From positions 62,001 through 126,000 of the forward strand of contig WBMZ01012061.1 of the NCBI GenBank assembly GCA_013400975.1: a stretch of 64,000 bases of DNA, in the 5' to 3' direction. The translations under genes and the position numbers were made by a program. Below, piece after piece: positions 50,482 through 59,757 of this stretch (position 1 is the first letter of the stretch; each line of letters starts with the position of its first letter). The DNA comes from Atrichornis clamosus (Eukaryota > Chordata > Aves > Passeriformes > Menuridae). The notes under the pieces are model-generated. The model saw only the letters and a program-made list of their open reading frames with translations. It was not told the DNA's origin and made no database searches.

Positions 50482-51425
50482 TGTTTTGGTTTGAGCCTGG
50501 CCAGAGGCCAGGAACTCCCCAGGCTCACAGACTTCCCCCCTACTTCTTGCAGCCGGACAGAGGAGAGGGAGGAAAAAAAATTCAAAGCATCCACGAGGTT
50601 TGTGATTAAGATCTCGAGAGAAAAATCACAGGCAAAACAGGCAAACTACTTGAAAATATGAAAACTACATTTATTATAATACCAGAAAAAGAAGAAAAAT
50701 TGAGAAGCAATATGAGCTGGGGTAAAAGCACCTTCTTTCCCCCCACACCTCACTTCCCCCTCCCTGCTTCCCTCCTACCCAAATGACGCAGGGAGACAGA
50801 GAATTAGGGGGTTTTTTAAGGTTAGGCCAGGTCTTCATATTCTCAAGGATTGGAGTCTTCCCCTGCTGAATGGTGGGTCCCATGAAGAAANCCCTGCTGA
50901 AGGTCCCATGAAGAAAGTAAAGTCCACAGTCCATCCCACGGGCAACAGCGGCCCTCAAACTGCTGCGGCACGAGTCACTCCTGCACAGGCTGCAGTCTTT
51001 AAGCATCCCCCTGCTCCAACCTCTGCAAAGGGGGCTCTGCATTCCCGTGCTCCTCCAGGGGTTCAAGGGGGACATCCCGTCTCACCATGGACTCACCACC
51101 AGCTGCAGAGGAATCTCGACTCCGGCCCTGCTGAATCTTCCTCCGACCTGGCCTGGGTGCTTCTCCGTGTTGGTCTTTTAGCTCACATCCTCCGCCTCCC
51201 TGGCTGCGATTTTTAGCTGCGCAACCAGAATTGTTTTGAATTCCTTCTTAAATCTGTTATCACAGAGGTGTTACCACTTCTAATTGGCCTGCGGCATGTC
51301 CATCTTTGCAGCCAGCCAGACACTGGCCCTGCAGGACATGGTGGTCGGGCTTCTAGCAGCTTCTCACAGAAGCCACCCCTGCAGTCCCCCTTCTACCAAA
51401 AACCAGGTCTAGCAAAACCTCGACA
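50482..51425 (-). mobile_element. Complete solo LTR of an avian endogenous retrovirus, minus strand
   Basis: Read on the minus strand it starts TGTCGAGGTTTTGCTAGACC and ends CAAACCAAAACA, with canonical TG and CA termini, 944 bp apart. It is flanked by a perfect 5-bp direct repeat GAGCT (50477-50481 and 51426-51430), the target-site duplication. Minus-strand landmarks in order are GGTTTTTGGTAGAAGGGGGA, CCTCTGTGATAACAGATTTA, GTGGTGAGTCCATGGTGAGA, an AATAAA signal (reverse complement at 50670-50675) and CTCCCTCTCCTCTGTCCGGC. These match an LTR type I recall from passerines, giving a U3-R-U5 order. No internal viral genes remain, so it is a solo LTR left by recombination. The single unresolved base at 50891 lies inside it. 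Open frames here (up to 133 codons) are not genes. Confidence 0.9.
50861..50916. repeat. Near-identical tandem copies flanking an unresolved base
   Basis: CCCTGCTGAA...CATGAAGAAA occurs as a 30-base copy at 50861-50890 and a 25-base copy at 50892-50916, with the only N of the window (50891) between. The first copy has five extra bases. LTRs of this type carry internal tandem repeats, so this may be a real array with an unresolved unit, or a duplicated edge from gap closing in the assembly. Confidence 0.8.
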
Positions 51426-51430
51426 GAGCT
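51426..51430. repeat. Right target-site duplication of the solo LTR (GAGCT)
   Basis: Exact copy of 50477-50481, directly after the CA at 51424-51425. It fixes the right boundary of the insertion. Confidence 0.85.
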
Positions 51431-54400
51431 ATACCATGCAATTACTTTGGCTTTCTTTAATTGCTGAGAAAATAGTGGCAGTTTTATGACCCAAAGGGAA
51501 ACTGGATGTCTCATGACCTAATAACTACAAGCAGCAAAATTTTCTCCTTTAGGAAAAGAAGCCAGGCACAATGAGGAACAAAAGAAGCTTAATGGTTGGT
51601 TTAGCTTTTCTGGTCTGTATTTAGAAGCATTATAACCAATTGGTCAATCATATTCACATAGTGAAGCCCTGGTTGACTCCATACAGCTGTATTTTTCCAG
51701 AAAATAAACTTATGTGTTAATTATTTTAGGTCAATCTAGTCCTGATACATCATAATTTTTTCAAAACTTCACTGATCATACAGATTCTGTGAAAAAATAT
51801 TAGCCATATATAATTTTGTGAACTTAACTGTGCCATTGTTGAAATGGTGAATAATAGCAATGCACTTCAAACTTGAAAAGTACTGTGAAGGTCTCTGTGC
51901 TGCATACTACTTGGTACCAAGACATCATGCTCTTCCAACCAATGGAAACTAATTTTGCATCATCCTGAGGACTCTCTGCATCACTCCACTCCATATCCTG
52001 GAGCTTTTTGCAAATCCAATATTGCCTCTCATGGATTTCTGCCCCGTCCTTTGTCATGGCATGGGCACTATATTGTGACTCTCATGTTCTCCATACAGTC
52101 CAAGTGCCCATTTTTCCACCCAGAAGATGTGAGATGTCTTCATTCTTCAAATACTGTTTTCACATTTTCCATTTTCACATATAGCGTGCCCTGTTCTCCA
52201 GGGCAGGCAGTCAGTGTTGTAACCTGGGTGTAGCATGGCCCTGGTCACGGCTTTCCCGTGATCACAACTCGCTCTGCTTTTCTTCCTTCCAGTATATTGT
52301 GCTTTGTGTCCTTTGGAAATCAATACCCTCACCAGGCAGACCGCCACCCCAAAGATTCCGTTCTTGCCCATCAACTACTATTCTGCACTCCTTTTACTAT
52401 ATATCCTTTTCTCTTAGCATGCTTATTTATCTCAGAAAAAAATCCCTTGAGATGTCTACTAATCTTTATTTGAAAGATGGTTAGACTTGGACAACTGTTG
52501 GGCTGAACAATATGATTTGGTGCCATTAAATGTTTATTCCACCTGCAAATACCCGTGTAACAGTGCTCAAAACTGACTGTACTAAATAAATTGCAGCATT
52601 CCACATACTCCTTACTTCTCCCTTTGGGTTTTCTGAGTTGGCCCCATTTTGGTATGTTCTGGACACTGGTGCTCTTTTAAGAATAGAATCTGAATGTCCA
52701 TTTTTATCTAACATGGGACTTCTAAAAACCATTTTACCCTTGATCATTATTTGTCATGTGGTTCCACTGAATTAGCTTGGGATGTCAAAACATTTTCCAT
52801 GGTTTAGCAGTATACATGTGCCTCAGATCACCTAAATTTATATATTTAAATAGGTTTATGCATTGGAACTTGTCACCCACGGTTTTTGCGTAGTCAGCGG
52901 ACATAAATATGTACAAGAAGGGTGGTATTAATCTGGTGGATTTTGGACATAATTCAGGTTTTAAAAGAATCAGGCCAGTTTCTCACAGTCAAAAATAAAA
53001 CCATACCCAGACTGCATATTTGTAACAATGTTTGGCTCCTGTTGTTCTTGAAATCATACCTGTGTATCAGTTGAAAGGGTCCTATTTACATTGCATGAAC
53101 CTATGATGGCAACAGTTTAACTGTACGGACTGAGCACTTCCTCTAGATCTGTTTAGTCTCCTAGTGGAGACAGAGCCACACGTGCCTGCCACACAGTGCT
53201 CAGGATTCTCAATGAAGAAGTATTTATTTTTAAGATTTAAGTGTCAGAACAAACCAGGTATCCATGTGCAGCCCGTGTGTTTGTTTGACAGCTTTGGGCA
53301 GTTTGGTGTTTGGCTTTAGGTCCTCAGAACCACCTACCTCTTCCTTTTGATCTGCAGGGAGACTGAGCGCATAAAGTATCTTGTTGCAACAGTCCTATGA
53401 GAGACAATATTACTTGTCTTTGAGGGGATGCTACTCGAAGTTCAGTATTTCAAGTAAGCAGGCTGAGCAGTTATGTAGGAATTCACAGAAAGGTCAATGC
53501 ACTGCATGAAGCACACACACATCACAGAAAATACAAGTCGTCTTCTAAAGCTGGAAGTTATGGCCAGGTAGTCACTCAATCTTTGCAATTTTATGTAAAT
53601 TTTATACAAGTTGTTGTGCTGCATAAATAGGTTGGAAATCTCATGAGACCATAATAGAACCTTAAGGCATTTTCATTTCCAGAACTCCTTCTTTGCATTT
53701 GGCAGATTAGTCACTCTTCTCAATTCCTGTAAATATTAATTTTCAAGGTTAGAATAAACAGAGCAAAATGCTATAACAAGTTAATGAGGAAACAGTGCTC
53801 ATCTAATGCTACTTAATACAGACCTCGGACAGAAAGTTTTCCAGCTAAAACATTTTAATTATACATTTTCATATTTAATAACTACTTTTTTGATTAATAT
53901 ACTTATTTTTCCAATATTTCATTTTTTTATTAGTTATAGGTTAGACTATGTATTTTCCACAATGCATTGCAACACTTATTCAACTGTGTGAAACAGCAAC
54001 ATGCAGTAGTCTGTTTTTGTCTACCACCCCTTTTTGAAAGCTAGATTAGGTGTATCTTTTCAACAATGCATTTTCCTAGGCAAAAGAACTGTTTCTTCTC
54101 CAATGAAAACCTCATGAATGTTTCAGATGGGAAAGCAGTTTACCAAGGGTCTTATGCACTTACAGGAATTTAAATTAATTTTTCAAGAGAAAGAGAAGTG
54201 CTTTGCAAAAAAACCCCCAAAAACCAAAAAAATAAACCAGGCATCATTTAGTAGTTCTGGAGAGTATTATTATGATCTGAAAGCTTGCTTCTAGTATGCA
54301 CACAAAAAGATTTGTGGAAACATGCACTTCTTTAGAATGTCAGAGAAGTTTCACTGTTTTTATGTAAATGCTCTTTATCCAAGAGCAGTGTTCCAGGAAG

Positions 54401-56444
54401 TCTAGAACCACACCTCTCTTATGTTTCATTACTTAGAGGGTTTTAGCCTTTTGTCCTAGAACATTAATAACAACTCTAATTCATTATTTTTAATGTTACT
54501 CCTGGTCCTTGAACCTATCTTTCTTTTCTTGATTCTTACTAACACAAGAAAGAAGCTTGAATGCGCTAAAAATTGTGACCAGACCCCAAGAACAGGGAAA
54601 TCAACCTCTGTTTGGAGCAAGAGAACAATTCTTTCAGCATCAGAAAATCCAGAACTGAAAACAGGAGGGAAAAAAGCAGAACAGGATATGGCATAACAGG
54701 AAAAGAGTTGAAATACATAGGAAGGGGTGCAGAAATCCTTCCATCTGTCGAGGTTAAAGGTTGACATATCTGTACAGTAGTCTCTGAAAAAGAAGAGCTT
54801 TAAGGGATTTTCAGGGGTTTGGAATTACTGGATTCTCTGACAAAACAGCCTGTGTCTTGTTCTAGGTCCATCCCTGCCCCCAGTCTTTAGGTATTATCTG
54901 ACTATCCATTGAAGTTAATTGGGAGATTCCATTTTGCTCTGATGAAGTCTAAAAAAAGCTATTCTTACGTTCACATAAAATATTTTTTTCTCTGTTCCTA
55001 TTTCTTTATCTCTTTGTCTGATTTGGGTTATGTTTTTTTTGTTCTTCTATCTCCCTTTAGCTCTTTAGTTCTGATGGTGGTATTTTATGTTTTTAGAGTG
55101 ATTGCCCAGAGCAAACATAGAAGCTGCTGTAAAAAAGAAAAAAATGTTCAGGATATAGACTAAAATTTCTGTCCAATCTGTCATTATTGGATCTATCGAA
55201 TCTGGAAGTATTTTGCTAAACCAAAATATTAAATTTCTTTTGAAAGGATTGAGAAAAAAAAATCATATAACTTTATGAATTGTTATGAATCAGCTCAGCT
55301 GTGGACATTGACCATAGACACACTTTTAGGCTCTTGCAAATACTAGAAGAGCATGTTAGCTTAATTGAATTTTAAGGTATCACATTTTTCTTTGTGTTTC
55401 TGGCAGGCTAAGAGCTCGCTCATGGGCAATTACACTGCTCTAGTACCACACAGTAATTCATTCAGCCACTGCTCAACTGTTTCTTCAAGCCCTTCAGTCT
55501 CCTGAACAAAATTGACTGAATAGTACAAAGCACAGATCACTTGATGAATTAATATATTGTATTTCAAGATTCTGAAGATTTTCAAAGAATTTGTAAGAAG
55601 AAATAATGGTGCGTGAGAGAGAGAACAGGTTTGATGTCCTAGGCAGAATTCAAATCTATGTGTAGTGGTAAATTTACATGATGCATATGTAAGTAATTTG
55701 GGACTTTATCTAGTTTTAGTTACTCTATATAACAGACGTAAGAGGGGACAATTACTTTTGGAAAATGTCCACTTCTTAATTCATGTTTTATGTATTTTAA
55801 TTCAGCTTAATAAATTAGTATAGCAGTTTCTAGCTACTGTGTTTCAAACAAAAATAATTCAGACATTCCATGCAGCACATAAAATGCTATAGTGTTGTGA
55901 AAGCGACAGACAGAAAACTGTATTCTTCTATAGTTGCAATGAGCTAGAGTCACAGGGAGCCATGAGGGACAGAAAAGTTGTTATTAGCTTGTCCATTGCA
56001 GTGCAGTCAAATCATCACGTCTTATATTCCTAGGGATGTAACAGGATGAAAATGTTTGAAGCCTTCTGGGCTGTGTTTGATGTTGCATGAGGCCTAGAGA
56101 AATCACCAGGGACTAGCAATTCTGTGCTAGGGAACTAATTTAAAATGAGTTTCTTATTCTCTTTTTTTCATTCTGGATCTCTGCCATGCCCTTCTTTTTT
56201 TTGGTCTAAATGCTTTGGTGAGGTGTAGTGCAAGTTACCTTCATTCACAGATATGCAAGATTGTGAAGAAAAGGCTTGGGGTTGACTCTCATCATACTGT
56301 CAAGTGTGACAGAAGAGCTTCCACCTCCCTCTGGCTCACACCTCTGTGAACATTGAAATCAGAAAATCCATAAGCACTTTAGAAAATGTAGCCTGTATTG
56401 CAACTTCCTATTTCTGTAAAAGGCTAACAGTACCTTCCATGAAG
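51431..56444. other. Non-coding stretch, probable DLGAP2 intron
   Basis: No gene or transposon is recognised. The region 51940-52700 is somewhat more GC-balanced and has overlapping open frames of 60-92 codons on both strands, none with a recognisable product. Confidence 0.6.
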
Positions 56445-56640
56445 GATCATAGAATAGTTTGGGTTGTAACGGACCTTAAAAGGTTATCTAATCCAACCTC
56501 CCTGTAATAGGCAGGGACATCTTCAACTCGACCAATCTCTTCCAGTGTTTTACCACCCTCATTGTAAAAACACCTTCTTCTGTCTATTTGATCTCGTGGG
56601 TCTGTAAGAACTACTACCATAATCTCTGTCAGGTGCTTTG
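56445..56640 (-). mobile_element. CR1 LINE 3' end, minus strand
   Basis: The + strand GATCATAGAATAGTTTGGGT, TTATCTAATCCAACCTCCCT, GGCAGGGACATCTTCAACTC, GTGTTTTACCACCCTCATTG follows in order and spacing the reverse complement of a CR1 3' untranslated region as I recall it (ATCATAGAATGGTTTGGGTT, ATCCAACCCCCCTGCCATGG, GCAGGGACACCTTCC, CAGTGCCTCACCACCCTCAC). About 200 bp is kept. The 79-codon minus-strand frame over it is not a gene. Confidence 0.85.
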
Positions 56641-58630
56641 GGAAACCTTTATGGGAAGTACAGACTAAGTTCAGCACATGGTCCATTATTATTCCCCTGA
56701 TGATGTTGGTAATATCCTGGGTAAAGTACCACTAATTACAGAACTACTTATGTGGCTGAATCCCAAAGCACTCTTACAATTTACTACCATGTCTGTATAT
56801 AATCAAAATTACGTCATTTCAGAGAAACAGTTATATTTCGTTTCTGTAACTACATTTCTGCAAGGTATTATAATCTAAATAGTACAACAGACTGAGTAAT
56901 CAGCAGTAATAAGATTTTATTTTAATGTGATAATAGCCAAGAATTAAGTAAAAGAAACTGACAAGAAAACAAAACAGAAACAGAACAGGATATATGCGCA
57001 CACCCATCAGTTTCATGCCGTGATAAAGTAAGGAGGTGACATTTGGATCCTTAAATCCATCTTTGACTTCAGTGTGACAGGATTGTGCCTAGGCTGAAGA
57101 ATATTTTACTGTTTATTAGTTTAATGCTGCATTAATTTTAAAACATTATGTGGAGCTCTGTTGAAATTAGGGCGTAATAAAATTATCAAAGCATCTCCCA
57201 CAAGAGGAAATATAGAGCATTTAGGTTATGAGATAGCTGATGCTAAAGACTTGCAACAAATTGCCTTCTGTATTGAAGATATCGTGGTGTAACACATGTT
57301 ACTTGAATAAAATTAGAGATATATGAGTATTGATCTGTTTCATGACCATATCCAGGCATTGAGTTTTCACCAGCAGTGGGAATATGATTTAGGAGGGCTT
57401 TGTCATATGGTTAGAAACCCTTCAAAGTGCTGTCAGTTACTGTGTTATCACTACAGCCTGATTTCCAGTGTCCAGTTAATAGATATTCTCTGGCTTCAAT
57501 TCTGGTTGAGACCTGCAACTTCCTTGTATCAAGCACCTGTGCGAGATTATTTAGATTCTTAGAGCAAATTTGCAGAAAGGCTGTGCTAAGTGGGTTGTAT
57601 AAACACTTACACATCTGTCTGATCCTCTGAAGGATTATCTTGCATCCTATCTCTTTGTCTGCTTTTGAAATGTTTCTTAAATAAGCTGAAATTGAGGAGA
57701 GAAAGTGAATAAGAAAATCAAATTGAAGTATTTCTGAGGTTGGTTTTAATTTTCTGTTTGTAGCATTTGACAGCTGCAAGAAATTGCATGAGAGAAGGCT
57801 TAAGTATCAAAATCTTTGCTTACAAGCTACTCTTATTTAGTAATCATGCTTGTATAATAACCACAACTTGGAGCACATGATTCATAGGAACAAATAATCA
57901 AGTATATAAAACCCCATAGCTTGTGCCTAAAGGTATTTGTTTTTTCAGGAACAACTTAGAGTCATTAAATAAATATTTTGCAGTTTGGTCATAAAAAGGG
58001 GAAAACTGCCTAATAGAGAATACTCTACATGTATGGGAATAGCAATAATACTTCTGGACTAAGGATAATAGATGTTCAAATAGTATGAAATGCTTATTCA
58101 TAAACTGTTTAGCAATATAAAAATTGAGCTTCATTTCAGGATGTTCATGGGTTTTTTCTCTTTGCTGTTTATTATTTATATTTATGAAGAGTGAACTTAG
58201 GATCATGAAGCTGAGACTCATTGAAGAAAATGAAGTTCAATTTATGAGACAAAAATGGCTCCATGGAGAAAAGATACATTTAATATATCCAACTGTGAAA
58301 CCACCAAAATAGAAACTAGACCCATGTAACTTAAATGACTAGCCACAAAGCTTGACATATGAATTATAAATATCAAATAATAAACTGAATATTTGAATAT
58401 ATCCCATTAAATTTGAGTAGATTTACACAATGAATAGCCTCATAACATCTAGAACTGCTAGCAGACAATTTTGCAAACAGGAGGAGGCTATATTCACCCC
58501 ATAATCTGCTCATAGTGAACAATTTTAACCAGTTTTAAAATGGTGAAGAAAACTTCATGAATGGTGAGACTTTCCACCAAGTTCATAGAGAAAAAATGTT
58601 TAGTTTTTCAATATACTTGGAATTTTCAAG
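56641..58630. other. Non-coding sequence directly upstream of the DLGAP2 exon
   Basis: AT-rich, with no recognised repeat or exon. The DLGAP2 reading frame stays open upstream of the acceptor to an ATG at 58561 (40 codons), with no similarity to DLGAP proteins, so this is intron read-through. Confidence 0.65.
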
Positions 58631-58689
58631 TTAATCTTTTAATCAGACACATAACACAGATTTTATGTGTTCTCATGACAGACCAGCAG
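58631..58689 (+). promoter_or_regulatory. DLGAP2: Splice acceptor region of the DLGAP2 exon, with alternative AGs
   Basis: A modest pyrimidine stretch (TTTTATGTGTTCTC, interrupted by purines) precedes three closely spaced AGs, ending at 58681, 58686 and 58689. The first places the GAC codon (Asp) across the junction and gives a gap-free alignment with recalled mammalian DLGAP2 (Asp-Pro-Gln-Tyr versus Asp-Gln-Gln-Tyr), so I chose it. The second and third form a CAGCAG (NAGNAG) pair that would keep or drop one glutamine. The intron phase differs between the first choice (phase 1) and the others (phase 0), so the upstream exon would settle which is used. Confidence 0.7.
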
Positions 58690-59751
58690 TACTCATGGTC
58701 GCCTTCTCAGCACTTCAATGAAGAAAGATACTCTCCCGCTCCGAGGAATATGAAAGGATTATCTGGTAGTCGCAATCAACCACAGTTATGTTCAGCTCAT
58801 ACTTGTGGCTTAGCATCCCCTGAAGATTGTGAACATACCCACGACCATATCCACCATGGGCAGGAGCCGAGGCAGTCGTACCTTCTCAGCCCCACGGAGA
58901 GTTGCCCGCTGGACCACCATCGTTGCTCCCCACGCAGCTCCATTCATTCTGAGTGCATGATGATGCCCATGGTAATGGGCGATCACATGTCAAGTAGCAC
59001 TTTCCCCAGAATGCACTACAGCTCACATTACGACTCAAGAGACGACTGCGCCATGTCTCACGGTAACCCTAAGATTAACCGTATTCCTGCAAATCTTTTG
59101 GACCAATTTGAGAAACAACTTCCTCTTCACCGGGATGGATTTCATACTTTACAGTACCAGCGGACCTCAACAGCTGCGGAACAACGCAGTGAGAGCCCGG
59201 GAAGAATACGCCATCTCGTTCATTCCGTCCAGAAACTTTTTACTAAATCTCATTCTCTGGAAGGATCATCCAAGGGCAATGTTAATGGAACAAAGGGAGA
59301 CAGTCGAGGGGATGATCATCATCATGGGCACCATTCCAAGCATAGCAAAAGGAGTAAAAGTAAGGAGCGAAAACCAGAAGGCAAACATAAATCTGGAATG
59401 AGTAGCTGGTGGAGCTCTGATGATAATTTGGACAGTGATAGCACTTACCGAACCCCTAGTGTGGTAAATAGGCACCATGCAGATCATATATCCCATTGCT
59501 ATCCTGAGGCACTCCAGGGGCATTTTGGGGATCTCTCACTGAAGACTTCCAAAAGTAACAATGATGTGAAGTGTTCGGCTTGTGAAGGGCTACCAATGAC
59601 CCCTGATAGTAAATATATGAAAAGGAGTTCTTGGTCCACGCTTACAGTAAGTCAGGCTAAAGAAGCTTATCGCAAATCATCACTGAACTTAGATAAGCCT
59701 CTGGTTCATCAGGAAATCAAACCTTCCTTGAGGCCGTGCCATTACCTTCAG
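58682..59751 (+). CDS. DLGAP2: DLGAP2 (SAPAP2/GKAP family) large N-terminal coding exon
   Basis: DLGAP proteins are scaffolds of the excitatory postsynaptic density; they bind the guanylate-kinase domain of PSD-95-type MAGUKs and, through their C-terminus, SHANK proteins. The frame is open for 357 codons from the codon at 58681 to the donor. Counting from that codon, visible blocks are YSWSPSQHFNEERYSPAPRN (4-23), MKGLSGSR (from 24), NRIPANLLDQFEKQLP (133-148), SPGRIRHLVHSVQKLFTKS (172-190), a His/Lys/Arg-rich run (211-235), SSWWSSDDNLDSDS (241-254), SNNDVKCSACEG (292-303) and SSWSTLTVSQAKEAY (about 316-330). As recalled, these match mammalian DLGAP2 better than DLGAP1, 3 or 4. The family's RxxSYxxA-type guanylate-kinase-binding repeats and the C-terminal GKAP domain lie in later exons and are absent here. 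The acceptor AG at 58680-58681 implies phase 1; the exon ends after HYLQ in phase 0. No frameshift or stop is present. Confidence 0.95.
58750..58770 (+). other. DLGAP2: Internal methionine, possible start of a short DLGAP2 isoform
   Basis: The in-frame ATG at 58750 opens MKGLSGSR. Recalled DLGAP1 proteins start at exactly this residue, and shorter DLGAP2 isoforms have been described as starting here. The context has A at -3, which favours initiation. The 23 residues before it within the exon are also conserved with mammalian DLGAP2, so the longer form is probably coding too. Which start a bird uses cannot be told from this window. Confidence 0.55.
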
Positions 59752-59757
59752 GTAAGA
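59749..59757 (+). promoter_or_regulatory. DLGAP2: Splice donor of the DLGAP2 exon
   Basis: The sequence CAG|GTAAGA is a near-perfect U1-complementary donor. It falls directly after the conserved HYLQ residues, in phase 0. Reading past it gives VRGRFS and then a stop at 59770-59772, where recalled mammalian DLGAP2 continues VPQDEW. This confirms that the open frame beyond 59751 is intron. Confidence 0.9.

Noticed and set aside
50674..51075. 133-codon minus-strand open frame
   Set aside because: It lies wholly inside the solo LTR, crosses an N and matches no protein; LTRs of this kind do not encode a product here.
51824..52057. 77-codon minus-strand frame whose first half looks protein-like
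   Set aside because: The composition is suggestive, but I recognise no family and see no clear exon boundaries, so it is not called.
59108..59401. 97-codon frame overlapping the DLGAP2 exon in another register
   Set aside because: A shadow of the conserved DLGAP2 coding frame.
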